This document shows positions 45,000-56,610 of a stretch of DNA of 64,000 bases, piece after piece. The notes below the pieces were generated by a model, which saw nothing but the letters and a program-made list of their open reading frames with translations, made no database searches and was not told the origin of the DNA. This DNA comes from Lutjanus erythropterus (Eukaryota > Chordata > Actinopteri > Lutjaniformes > Lutjanidae). Made by a program: the position numbers and the translations under genes. Each line of letters opens with the position of its first letter. The first letter of the stretch is position 1. Location: positions 1,494,944 to 1,558,943 of the forward strand of contig CM034607.1 in the NCBI GenBank assembly GCA_020091685.1. The letters run 5' to 3'.

Positions 45000-47900
45000 A
45001 TCCATGGGGGATGAGGAGGAGGAGGGGGAGCTGGTGACAATGGGAGACGGCGGTCAGTGGGGAAGAGAAGGGGGCAGACCAGACAGTAATCATCCAGACA
45101 GTGTCTGACAAAGATACGATTCACTGACCATGACCGGCAGACTATATCTGTGTATGTATATATACATATCTGTGTATGTATATATATATATATATTATTA
45201 TTTATTTTTTTTTTTACAAAATACACTATTAAAATAGTTGGGCGGTATCAGCTAAATTGGGCCGCTTTTTGGTTAATTGCTTTAGGTACTAATGAAAAAT
45301 ATATGTGTGACATTTAACTGTGTTCTTATGATTCATACGGACTGGGACTGGTTTCAGTATTTTGTGTTGAACTGATGTAACTATAACATGTGTGGCCCTG
45401 CAGTTCTTGAAACATCAGCTGTCCCACAGTGTTCAGGTGAAATGGGCCAATCAAACTGCAAAGTGATAAAACAATCCAATTAACTTTCATTTTAAAACAC
45501 ATCTGCATAATATAACAATATAACATTACATTTAAATGACATGAAACAACAGCTACATTCAAAAATGTAACACTTGCTTCTGAACTTACTTCACTCATTT
45601 TGGAACATTCTCCTTTATGACATTGGATTAAACACAATCAAGATTCAGTGTGTGTGTGCACATGTGTGCATGTGTGCATTCATGTTCATGCATGCACAAA
45701 TGTATGCACACACTTACACGTGCTCACCACTTGCACACATGAACATAGTCGCACACACAAACACACACCACAAACACACCAGGAAAATGTGACATGGGAA
45801 AAGAGGCAATGTATTCAATAATATAATATATAATAAAATTAAAATCATTTTAATAAGAGGAAGCATCAAAATATCTGATAAACCTCAACGCAGAAGTTGG
45901 ACCATTTTTAAATTAGGCCAGTTGTTTCAGAAAAAAAAATTTATTTAGCAAAATATCAACATTTTATCAAATAGAGTTCATCGAGTCATGGATTATAAAT
46001 CATAACTTCTAGATGTTCAGTTATTTCTTATTGATTGATCAGCCTTATTATTGACAGGTCAGATTTAGTAAGTCAGGTCACTCATGGAGTTTTCTGTAGC
46101 AGGCTCAATATGAGGCATTGCCCGCCCACCTTAGCGACCTTAGACCAGTCAAATCAATTGCTACAGGACACGTACTGTTGTGGCAACAGTTTGAAATCAT
46201 TTGCAGTCATTGGCTGTCAAATTAAAGAGCTGAGACCTTCTTTCGCATGGAGGCTAGTGGACGGCAGCCAAAATGTTGAGGTATTTCAGTAAAGGAAGAA
46301 CAAAGCATACTTGTTTTTCATATTTCTAAGGTCTCACACATGTAGATTTTTAAATATTTTATATGTTTATTAAATATTACATATTTACATATTACATAGG
46401 TTCTCATATAATTTCATAATGCAACCTGTAATTATTTTGGTGTGACAGCAGGCAGGAGGTTCTTCTACAAGCCATTCCCGAACATACACCCCAAACAACA
46501 ATAATAACAATAATCAATATCTCATTGTAATTTCAAGTGTATAAAAATTGAAACTTAGGAATATATATATTTAAATTTTATTTTTCATGACCTCTCAAGG
46601 CCCACCTATAGGGCCTTCCTGGCTCACCACTGGGCACAGCCCACACTTTGGAAATCACTGGTCTACATGTTTAAAAACAGAATGTGAATATCTTGATACA
46701 CTGTTATGAATGAACTATGATGAATGTATTCATTTACTGTTTGGCAGCTTTGGCTGAGATAGTCCCAGAAACAGCAGGGTTAGCTGGAAATGCCTGACCA
46801 CATGTGTAACAGACATGTGGGCGGCCAATAAAGCATATCTTTTTAAAATGGCAGGAAAGGCAGCAAAGGCATTTGTTGGCAGCCAGAGTTAAGTGATCAA
46901 ATGAATAAATATATACAGTAGTTGTAATCTTCAGAGGATGTTGTTTTAATCAAGAGAGTCCCAGTTATAAGATGACAGATGTGTGTTAATGTTAAGACTT
47001 TTAAAATACACATTTTAACCCATGTCCTTTGTGGGGACAGGGACTGTCAGGAAACAGAGCTCAGTGAGGAGAAAAATTTGGATCTGTGTGATCAGCCTGT
47101 ATCTAATGTCAATCACACAGAGAAGTGAACTTTCTGCATTTCTTTAATCTGGTTGCTACAAACAGCTGATCCAGGATGGGTCAGAGGACCAGGTCTCTGG
47201 GAGAGCTGCAGAGAAGGCCTCAAAGACCAGAATGTAGCATCATGACATGTCAGCATGTTCATGTGTTCTGACTCATGTCCACAGCCGAGACTGACCCACT
47301 AACAGTTTTGAATCAGTTAAATATTGCAGTTAAATGGGTGAGAGACCTGATGAGGTCTTTAGATAATTAGATACACAAGATGGAATGACAGAGAAGTTGA
47401 GAAAACTTGGGAACGTTTCTGGTCTCATTTCATTTCTTTGAGACCTGGTGAGTTCTCCTCTCTCACAGAAGTCTGTAGTTTTCTGATTGTTTCTCAAGAA
47501 TATGTCAGCCTTTATGGTATATATTCATTGAATTCCATTTTCTTTCTTTCTTTTTCTCAGCTATGCCTTACTATAATATTTACTTTTGCATCCATATGTA
47601 AGTGCCTTGACCTTTGACCTGGTTGTTCTTTCTCCCACTTTATTTATTTACTCATTCATTTTTATTTATTTATTTTCTTCAGTTTAGGAGCTAGAGGTTG
47701 AGGAAGGAGATATGGATGAGTAGGACGATGATAGAGGGAAATAAATTCTGGTGTTTATAATGTATTGTATTTTTCTCTTGTCATGAAAACTAATAAAGAG
47801 ATTTGTTATTACTATTATTATTATTATTACTGTTGTTATAATAAAAACAATAATAATAATAATAATAATAATAATAATTATTATTATTATTATTATCGTT

Positions 47901-48300
47901 GTTGTTGTTTTTGTTGTTAATATTCATCAAATGAAAAAATAATTTAAACTGTTTTTCTTCCTGGTCCTCGAGGATATAAAGTAGACTGGAAATTTTGAAC
48001 GTTATTATCAATGGTGATGTTTCAAAAAAGGAAAAGAAAAAGGAAACAAACTTCTTGAAGGAATTACTCTAACTTTCCCCATATGACTCCATCTTGTGGA
48101 ACAACAGAAATATAACAATTAAAAATATTATCATTGATTATAAGATTTAGTCTTTGAGTATATCTATACGTTTGGTTGAAAATACAAAGCGCTCTTATAT
48201 TTAAATGCACCTCAAAGCCTTAAATGATTGTCAGTACACCGTAAAGTTGTTGTTCCTGTTAGCGTGATGCATGTTTAAATAAAGTTTTATTTACAAAAAA
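45000..48300. other. Region between the divergent pmepa1-like and thap7 genes
   Basis: No coding signal recognised. It includes a TA-rich run (45147-45194), CA-rich sequence near 45700-45780, TTA/AAC microsatellites at 47811-47912 and a phrase near 46600-46660 (TGGCTCACCACTGGGCACAG) that looks like a repeat end. Confidence 0.5.
47811..47912. repeat. (TTA)n/(TAA)n/(GTT)n microsatellite
   Basis: Inverted TTA and TAA runs back to back, followed by GTT units; able to fold on itself. Confidence 0.95.
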
Positions 48301-48502
48301 GGGGGTAGAGGGAAAGGAGGAAGAAGGTGGATGAAGAAAGGATCAGCCATCTTCGTGAGGTCCAAATCTGCAGTGCAGGGTAATATTTTTAGTTTGTATA
48401 AGACAGCGTTTAGTCCAGTGTTTTCTGAGTTAAGTAAAAAGTGACTGTGTATCTGCCGCCATGTCTGTGATGTTTACAGCGAGTTAGCTGCGAGTTAGCT
48501 TC

Positions 48503-48518
48503 AAGCTAACGTTAGCTT
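48503..48518. repeat. Perfect 16-bp palindrome AAGCTAACGTTAGCTT
   Basis: Central element of a cluster of TTAGCT/AGCTAA units between 48482 and 48540. Confidence 0.95.
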
Positions 48519-48550
48519 GTTACAAGAGCTACATTAGCTCAGCAAAGTTG

Positions 48551-48576
48551 TGCAGCAGCAGCAGCAGCAGCAGCAG
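48551..48576. repeat. (CAG)n microsatellite
   Basis: Eight tandem CAG/GCA units in the presumed thap7 upstream region. Confidence 0.95.
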
Positions 48577-49899
48577 GACAACGGTGTGATAGCAGCTGAA
48601 CGACAAAACAAAGTATTCACTGTTCCATTACCGTTTCTAAAATCTGAATGCGCCTAAATGTGTTGTTTAAAATCCGGTCAGAACTATGAAACACTATGAG
48701 ACACATATGTTACATATTAACTATCTGAAACCACAGCGGTCCGATAAAACGACGTTTCAGTGGCTGCTGGATTTAAAAGTCAAAATATTTCCGTTTGTTT
48801 CACCCAATAACCCGCCGTCTGGATTGAAGGACGTAGGAAATGTTTTTCTTCAAAACTTTATTGCTGAATTGAAGCGCAACATACGGACAAGCCAACAGTG
48901 CCATCAAGTGATCAGACAACAACAATAGATTTAAAAAAAAAATCAAACTTTATTGAGAGAGGACTTGTACAAAGTACAAGTACACAAGTACAGAGAAGAA
49001 CGCATATTGAGAAAGGGCTAAAGTAAATGTGGAGCTAATTTAAGATACTTTACATCAGTCATTCCCAAAGACTGGATCAGGACTTTATATAATTTATATC
49101 TGTAGTACAGCTTTTGTAAAGCATTAAAATACGTACATTGTTTTACTGATGAGAAGAAAAAACACGAGCCTGTTCATTCCACCTAAATGCACTTATTTTG
49201 TCTCATTTTTGAAGTATGTTAAAATGTTCTATACTGTAAAAATGAAAAAGTTGAGGAAATTCAAAATTTTAAGGCAACTTACTTCAGTACATTTCTTTGA
49301 CGTTTTGCCAACTAATATTTTGTTGAGAACATTTACTTTTCTTCTTTAGATAAACGTTAATCTTTGACCCCTCAAAGAAATGTACTTCTGTTTCTTTAAT
49401 TTTTTAGTTTTGTTTTCTTGATGAGAGGAAATAAAAAGATTGAGGCCTGTTAACTTAACTTAGCTTGTTTAGTTATAAAGTATTTAATGTGTTTGCATGC
49501 ATTAACATAATAAATGGTGATGTGGAAGTGACAGTAACAATGGTCAGGGGCATTAATTATTAATGCACAAATTAACTCTTCCAAGGTCTGTTGTTAACTG
49601 GGTCAGGATGGTATGTCATTTTTAAAAAGTGGGCCCCCAGAAAAAAAAAAGTTTGGGAAACACTTTATTGTATGTTAATCTATAATAATATATATTTTTT
49701 TACTAGTTCATTTGTTTTTGTATTAATGATCCGAATATGCCAAATAATTAGACACTAAAGTTATCAAATAAATGTAGTGGAGTAAAAAGTACAGTATTGG
49801 CTTCTGGAATGAGGTGGAGTAGAAATATAAAGTAGCATCCAATGGAAATCTCCAGTGAAGTAAGAACATCAAAATTGTAGGTCCACTTGAGGCCTATAC

Positions 49900-50000
49900 T
49901 TAAAGGGATAATTCACCCCAAAATGTAAATTCAGTCATTATCTACTCACCCTCATGCTGACTGAAGGTCAGGTTTTGTTTTTTAGTCCTCAAAACACTCA
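49900..50000. mobile_element. Family A miniature element, left-end fragment
   Basis: Starts TTAAAGGGATAATTCACCCC, with TTCAGTCATTATCTACTCAC as in the other copies, then diverges. It lies just upstream of thap7 coding exon 1. Confidence 0.75.
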
Positions 50001-50152
50001 CACACTCATATTTAATCATATTAAAGCGCAACTCTTTAACATGGTGCTTGTTTTTGAGATTTTCTGTTCAGATTGAGTTCTTAAGACATGATGACACTTG
50101 CCAAAATATGTACCTGACTCCTTTTTTTGTCTCTTCATTATATCACTTTCAG

Positions 50153-50232
50153 ATGCCAAGACATTGCTCAGCAGGTGGTTGTAAATCTCGGGATAATCGT
50201 GAGACTCGTAATGCTGGTATCACCTTTCACAG
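50153..50232 (+). CDS. thap7: thap7 coding exon 1
   Basis: The ATG sits immediately after the acceptor CACTTTCAG, so the exon starts with the start codon. It encodes [20 protein letters not shown] and six more residues with the first two zinc ligands, then two bases before a GTGAGC donor. Confidence 0.94.
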
Positions 50233-53200
50233 GTGAGCGTTTCTCACATTTGGCAGAATGCCAGGGTCATACATATGTTTAACGCCTGTCTTGGATGTTC
50301 TTTGTAGTTTTCATGATGTTCTTAAATGTCTCTCCATGTAATTTGAACTTGAGAGTTGAAGTCACAGCTGTGATGCTGACATCAGAGGGACAAATTATGT
50401 TATTCTTTTCACCAATAATAATCTGTCATTCCATTGGACAGATTACCAAAAGGAGAAACTCGGAGGAACCTTTGGATCACCAACTCCCACCGTGCAGACT
50501 CGTGGGATCCTCAGACTGACTTTGTCTACTTCTGCTCCAAACACTTCACCCCAGAGAGTTTTGAACTGACTGGGTGCAGGTCTGTACATTCAGTCAGGAC
50601 ATTAAAGGGATGGTTCACCTAAAAATGAATATTTAGTCATTATCTACTCACCCTCATGCTGATTTAGAGGTGGGTTTATATTATTAGTCCACAAAACACT
50701 GCTGGAGTTTCACAGGAAAACAGCATTGTTAATCTCCCAAACAATGGAAGTGAATGGTAACCAGTTTTCTAACAGACTAAAAAAAACTAAACCCAACCTT
50801 CAGTCAGCATGAGGATGACTAGGTTATGACTGAATTTTCATTTTTGGGTGAAATATTCATTTAAGGTAGCCAGAGGCATTAAGTTTTTGGGTTGTCCCTC
50901 CGTTGCTCCTTGCGACTGCCAAATCTCACAGACAAATTGCCAAAAACTTTGGCACAAACATCCACTTGGATTTGAGGATGAACTGAATAGATTTTGGTGG
51001 TTAAAGGTCAAGGTCAGCATGACCTCACAAAATGTATTTGGTCATAACTCAAGAATTCATAAGATAATTATGACAACATTTTACTCAAATGTTTAGTAGG
51101 ATAAAATGATGAGATGTTGACGTTTTGTATCCAAAGATCAATCTCACTGTAACATCATAATGTTCAGCTGTCTATGGGTCCTCTGTGCTCATCTGTAACA
51201 TAGTCTCCAAGTGAAGACAACATGTTTCTATGTGGAAATATTTCACTAGAATCAAATAGTGATAATTTATTTTTTGACAAAAATACACTAAATACTTTTT
51301 ATTAAATTTCTCTTAAGTCTTCACTGCATGAGTCTGGACAGATATGGATGTATTCTGCCACTGGTTTGTGGAGGCATACAACCGCAAGGCAGTCATTGGT
51401 GCAAATCTGAGTCCGCTGCTGATGGTGTTGTGTTTGACCTTTTCACTCAGTGGTATCAGAAGATTAAAGGAAGATGCATTCCCTACAGTATTTGATTCCT
51501 CTTCAAAAACCAAAGGCAAAGGAGGAACGGGAGCACTGCAGAAACAAGAGGACATTCCTGTCAGGTAGGCAGAACTGATGCAGAGTCAGATTTTGTCATT
51601 GCTAATAAACAGTGTCTGGATGTACCACCCCCTAACCTCTCCTTGGCAGTTCAGAAGTCTCACCTGCGTGCTGTCTCAAGACAGGATATGTAAAACATCC
51701 TCAGCTTGTAAAATGAGTTCAGACATGATTTTACATCATTTGTTATCAACCATTATAGGCAGCAAAAAAATCGTTGTAGGAATTGTCAGTTTTTGCAACC
51801 ATGTAAAGAAAAACTTTAGACTTCTGTATTGTCTATTGTTCGGATCCAAGTTCTAGTATTAGTGACTTTTATTTTTAAAAGTAAACCGCAAAAACAATAG
51901 ACCCAATTTTATTTTCCAGTGACATGATGTACACACAATGCTGGTGGCACAGACCTGTAGTCATACTACTGCCAGGATACGAGAGCATTTCCACAGAGGG
52001 AACAACACAGCAATAAAATGTAGGGATGTTGACTGTTAATCAGTTAACTACAGAGAACATTTTTGACCAGTTACTGATACATGCCAACAGAGGACTAGTG
52101 TTTGTTTGGTAGCCCTAATATGTTATATCATTGAGAGCTTCTGTAACTAAATGCATTGAAAAACACTTTGAAGAGAAGAAAGATAACCTAAACGTCACGT
52201 CACGCCAGAGCAGTCACGCTAGCTGTGACTACTGACTGCCGAACGGCTCTCAAACAAAAGCTGTCTCTTAGTCACTGCTGATTGGTTGATGCAGTTCAGT
52301 GTAAACCAGCTGCGGACACCACAGATTTAAAGTAGTTCAGCCTCTCCACCCATCAAAGGTTGTCTGACAACCTTGCAGAAAAGCTGAATAGTGCAGCGGA
52401 GACATGGGGACAAAAGTTGCCTCTTGTATTTCACATCATTTAACATTTTTTTCTTAAAAAGGAACTGGTGAGTTCCTAGTTAATGGGTACCGGGATATCT
52501 TAAACTAAACTGACTGAAACTGACCCCTAATCACTAATAAAAGTACACCGTACTATACAGCATCAGTTGTTTTAGTAGGTTTGCTGTCAAATAAATATGC
52601 ATGTTATTTGTCATCCATCTGTATGTGGCAGCATGTGAAGGAAATCTAATGGAACAGACATTTGTCACTGTTTTTCTGTAGGAACAACTTGCGCTCAGGC
52701 GAGCAGGAGAACACTCAGCAGAGAGACAAGGGTCAACTTTTAGAAGAAGCCACAGATCTAGGGTCAGTGGCAGCATCTGAGGAAACTAATGAAAACATAC
52801 CTGAATCTTCTCAAGAGCCATCAGGGCTGGAGCAGCTCTCACAGCGAGAACGTAGTCCTTCTCCGCCACCAGCGTCTCGTCCCCTCTCCCCATCACGTTA
52901 CATGAGGCGCCTGCCACCTCCACCAGGCTTCTACCTGTCCAAGGAACACAGCTATGCTCAACTCTGCCCCCTGCTATGGAAGAGACGTTATGACCAGGCA
53001 ATTGACTGCTTGGAGAAGGCCTTGCGACAGCTGCATGCAGCCAGGCGGAGGGAGAACCGCCTGCGGAGCACCGTGCTGAGGCTCCGTGATAAACGGCTGA
53101 AGCAGGCTCTGCTTGTGTCACGAGACGGTTGTAAAAACAGGGCGAGCTGGACACCAGAGGGGGAGAAGAGACGAGGCAGAGGAGGCTCTGACCATGAGGA

Positions 53201-53972
53201 GGGTGAGAATGATGCTAAATGTGAGGACACAGGGGTGTTGGAGGACACATGTGTGGATTCGATGGAGTTGGGCGGTCCAGACACCAACAGCTGGTCTGAG
53301 GAGGAGAAGGGATACTGCTTCTACTGTGGAAGAGGACAGGTGCATGTTAGTGGCCAGTTAGCACACAGATTTTCACAGACTGGGACAGATGACCAGCCCA
53401 CAGTGGATGAGGACGGGGACACTCAGAGAAGTGTTGAAATCAGTACTGGTAGCACAGTTGAAAATTCCAAAGACATGCAGACAGTCGGGTTGGACAGAAC
53501 ACCTGGGCAAAGTATAGAAACCAATGACTCAGATGTTACAGATTCAGAAATCCTGCTCCAGACTCAAGCTCTTCAACATGTGGTCCCTGCTGGAGTGTCT
53601 CTGACTGACATTCATGAGCAGAGTTTGCAGTTCTTAGGCTTTCAGCAGAAGCTGCTGCTGTCTGAGGGACAGGTCATTCTGGTACCGGTCCCTGCTGAAG
53701 ATGGATTACACAGCCTTCTCAAGATGGAGGGAGTCACTGATGAAGCACAAACTGTACTGGTGTCAGAAGTGGATCTTAAAGGAGACATGGCACACATGAC
53801 AGAGAGCAGTGGAGGTCTGTTCAGAGTTGAACCAGCCTGTGATGGTGAACATAGTGAGCAGCATTCTGTCCTCAACACTACATCAGTGGAAATGAGAGAA
53901 GATGTGAGGGAGAAACTTAAAGAACACCTGGAGGGATTTCACCTTCAGCTGAGCACTGAGTTTCTAAACTGA
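50153..53972 (+). CDS. thap7: THAP domain-containing protein 7
   Basis: THAP7 is a nuclear chromatin-associated repressor in mammals. Four coding exons join in phase: 50153-50232, 50442-50579, 51451-51564 and 52682-53972, 1623 nt, 540 residues. The THAP zinc finger (1-88) has C5, C10, C58 and H61, the invariant W38 and the AFPTVF box (82-87). Its start [10 protein letters not shown] matches human THAP7. Residues 180-254 contain [15 protein letters not shown], the HCF-1-binding motif EHSY (199-202) and a Arg/Leu-rich coiled coil (about 215-254), in the order seen in human THAP7. Residues 519-540 ([17 protein letters not shown]) match the human C-terminal helix. Between the coiled coil and that helix lies an acidic, low-complexity stretch of about 260 residues missing from the 309-residue human protein. 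The join at exon 2/3 ([12 protein letters not shown]) aligns with human LVGISGYHRLKE as recalled, which fixed the donor. Confidence 0.95.
50442..50579 (+). CDS. thap7: thap7 coding exon 2
   Basis: The acceptor ATTGGACAG precedes 50442. It encodes the THAP core with W38 and the last ligands in FCSKHF, and ends TGCAG before GTCTGT. A different GT five bases earlier also keeps frame but gives a poorer match to the human protein. Confidence 0.9.
50603..50864. mobile_element. Family A miniature element, copy 3, in thap7 intron 2
   Basis: Starts TTAAAGGGATGGTTCACC and ends TTTTTGGGTGAAATATTCAT followed by TTAA; TTAA occurs at both edges. Interior phrases match copies 1 and 2. It begins only 24 bp after the exon 2 donor. 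Confidence 0.85.
50865..51110. repeat. Dispersed repeat with GGTCAAGGTCAGCATGACCT
   Basis: Contains TGCCAAATCTCACAGACAAA, AAAGGTCAAGGTCAGCATGA and CATAACTCAAGAATTCATAA, as in a widespread fish repeat I recall. It abuts the family A element. Confidence 0.45.
51451..51564 (+). CDS. thap7: thap7 coding exon 3
   Basis: The acceptor TTCACTCAG precedes 51451 and the donor GTAGGC follows 51564. The 114 nt encode the end of the THAP domain ([12 protein letters not shown]) and a Lys/Gly-rich linker. Confidence 0.93.
51565..52681. other. thap7 intron 3
   Basis: 1.1-kb intron. Part of it (about 52020-52500), starting TAGGGATGTTGACTGTTAAT and containing GACCAGTTACTGATACATGC, looks like a dispersed repeat, but clear ends were not found. 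Confidence 0.4.
52682..53972 (+). CDS. thap7: thap7 coding exon 4 (HCF-binding motif, coiled coil, acidic insert, stop)
   Basis: The acceptor TTTTTCTGTAG precedes 52682, and the frame runs 430 codons to TGA at 53972. It carries the Pro-rich segment, EHSY, the coiled coil, the long Asp/Glu/Ser/Thr-rich insert with a CFYCGRG patch, and the conserved C-terminal helix. Confidence 0.96.
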
Positions 53973-54087
53973 CACCTGAATGAGCACAACAGAGTCACTT
54001 TGTTACCCCAGATTCAGTAATTCAGTGAGTCATTTGTGCAAGTCTCTTCTGCAGGAACAGTTGAATGTGTTTGTATGCTGTGTAGAC

Positions 54088-54360
54088 TTAAAAGGCAGTT
54101 CACTCTAGAATCAAAAATGGACAGTTTCCTGCTAACCTGTAGTGCTGATCATCCATCTAGAGTTTTGGAGGTATCTGCCTTCTCTCCAATAAAAAGGGAC
54201 TAGATAGCATTTTGCTTGTGTTGTTAAAAGCCCCAGAAAATACAAATGGAGAAACTCAACAGCAATGTCCCATTCTAGAAATCATGACCCGATTACTCAA
54301 GATAATCCATAGACCTTGCTGTGAGCAGTTTCATGTAGGAACTACTTTCTCTCCATCATC
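54088..54360 (+). mobile_element. Family B miniature element, copy 3, in thap7 3' flank
   Basis: TTAAAAGGCAGTTCACTC start, then GTAGTGCTGATCATCCATCT, GTATCTGCCTTCTCTCCAAT and GAAATCATGACCCGATTACT, matching copies at 36300 and 63304. Confidence 0.75.
54188..54193 (+). terminator. thap7: Candidate polyadenylation signal of thap7
   Basis: First AATAAA downstream of the thap7 stop, 216 bp after it, lying within the family B element. The next clear AATAAA is near 55936. Confidence 0.4.
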
Positions 54361-56129
54361 TGCCAACCAAATCTCTGTGCAGAAGGAAGTGTGCATCTAC
54401 TCATGGGCAGGAGGCTTGTGCTCGTGGCAGGACAATATGTAAACATTAATGGCGACCTCCTCAACTGACCTGTAACCTGTCATCCATGAGTAGATGCATG
54501 CTTCCTTCTGTGCTGTGATATGGTTGAGTGTGTAGTGCGCACGAAACTGCTCATTTTCTCAAAATGCAAAAAAAAAAAATCCTCTGAGTTACTTTTTCTT
54601 ATGCCTGGCACTAATACTGCCAGCTTTATTCTCAACATTTCAACTTTATTATTGAAATTCAACCAAAACAAAAAATCTTCCTCCTCTAATTTTGGTCCCT
54701 TTTCCTTGTCCATAACACTTGTCTATACTAATTTGCTTGAGACAAGTCAAATAACTGTTGTGTTTGTGTTGTGACATCAGTATGTCCATCCTTTGATGGA
54801 TATACTGCTGTCCTTTGATGCAAAAGTGTTTGTCTCTTTGGAAGAATCTTACATGAATTTTAAATTGAAAACCATTTGTTCTGGTACCTGAAATGAAATG
54901 AATGAATTGAGCCGTGCACCTGCCTCCAAGAAAATATTTTGTTCACAATATAGCTATGATGAATTACCAAGTGCAATTCCCTACACGTGGAACAAACAAA
55001 ACTGTTGAAATGGCTGGAGGTTTTACTAGTATTTTGTCATGATTTAAAAACAAAAAAAAAAAAACTAGCGAAGGGAGCACACCAGCCGCATCAGAATGTT
55101 AATATTCCGACTCAGTAGTCAGTAGTTATTACTACATTATTACACAAGTATTCAGTGCTCATGGGTTGGATCACTGTCATCTTTTGAACGTAACCTTCAT
55201 TTTAATCTCAACTATACACCTGGACCACATTTTGCCATAATGACACACACACAGACTCACAAGGTGAAAACAGTATCAACCACACGCTGTCATGGCTGGA
55301 CAACATTTGGCTTAAAGCCAAAATATTAGATAAATATCTATTAGCATTTGTATAATATGATTCACTTAATTCTCTGCTGAGAGGAAATGTTAGATATACC
55401 AGATTCTTACCTGCCTCTACTTCCTGAAATCTACTTATGTTGTACACAATGAGCAGAATCTTCACACAATAGATGTAAAGCTTTACAGATAAAAACATCA
55501 CAGACTCTTATATCCATTTGCAAATATAAATGATCGAGAATGAGAGCATTAAATATACTTCACATTTTTTCATGACCATCCCACCAGAACAGACATTCTT
55601 GTAATGTTTCCCAGGCCTTTTTACTCCTGTCATTCTTGTTCAATCATCTGGAAACCTCTGACTCTGTAACCCATTGAGTTTAAGTCAACCAGTATAATGA
55701 CTGTTGACATGAAACTGGTTACACACCTATGATATAGCCTACTGTGTCAGTAGCATGCTTTAAGTTCACTGATTTTACATATCTAGATCTGTTTTCTTGT
55801 CATGGTTAGTTCTACTCAGCCTGTGGAAATAGTGCTATACCTTATGAGGCTCTGGAGGAACAGAGAAAATAACCCTGATGATGTCACAGTGATGTCAATA
55901 GTGGTATGTAAGCCTGGGGTTGGATATAACAAATGAATAAAGGAAAGCCTGGAGATATGAAAGATGTGAGTGTTGATCAATCAAGAGGGAGCCAACAAAG
56001 AGATGCTATCAAGTGGCGTTATGAGAAAGGTAGAATCTAGTGTTTTTGGAGTTTGGCTCATACCAAGGACTGAGTCAGCCTCTGCAACACTCTGGAAGTC
56101 ATGAACAGCCATATTTGAAAACCTTTTTA

Positions 56130-56610
56130 ATTACATTCTCTTGAGATCACAAGTAAATAATTTTATCTTGAGATAAAGTCTGTTTTCATGTGATAAAGGA
56201 TTCATTTATCCGGTTATTTAGAGAAAATAAAATGCTTTTTTTTTTTCATTAAGTTGAGGGGTGCGTCCTACATACTGTTAGCAGTCTGCTGAATCCTGTC
56301 TTTATGCAAATTCTGGACCTAATTACTACAGTTTGCTGTGAGATACCTAATATGAATCTGTTGTCATCAGGATAAATGGCTAATTGGAGCCAAATAGTTA
56401 TGCTTGTGCCTGATTCATCACACGATGCAAGAGAAAGTACACAATGGCCAAACTGGCATGGCACTCTTAATGTTATTTATAAGAGAAAATGACCTTTTGA
56501 TTTTTCATGATACCAGATTGATTATCTCAAGATAAGATAAATTAACCTGTTATCACAATAAAACAAGCTTTATCTTGAGATAAACTATCAGATCTGTTCT
56601 CAAGTGCCAT
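56130..56610. repeat. Repeat with TTATCTTGAGATAA inverted phrases
   Basis: TTATCTTGAGATAAAG at about 56162 and 56571, TATCTCAAGATAAGATAAAT at about 56523, plus TGATAAAGGATTCATTTATC inside. The arms can pair. Boundaries approximate. Confidence 0.45.

Larger units (their letters stand above)
48340..48580 (+). promoter_or_regulatory. thap7: Presumed thap7 promoter and non-coding first exon
   Basis: The thap7 coding exon begins right after a splice acceptor, so a non-coding first exon must lie upstream. This stretch has features of a fish CpG-type promoter: GCCATCTT at 48346 (reverse of the YY1-type AAGATGGC), a possible donor AGG|GTAATA at 48379, the 16-bp palindrome AAGCTAACGTTAGCTT (48503-48518) with several more GTTAGC/GAGCTA units around it, and a (CAG)n run (48551-48576). 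The assignment is by position and pattern only. Confidence 0.4.

Noticed and set aside
48686..48928. 80-codon plus-strand frame upstream of thap7
   Set aside because: It starts with ATG and contains a plausible composition, but no family resemblance and no splice link to thap7 exon 1 in phase; left unannotated.
52786..53345. Minus-strand frames of 75-122 codons
   Set aside because: Antisense shadows of the GC-richer thap7 exon 4.
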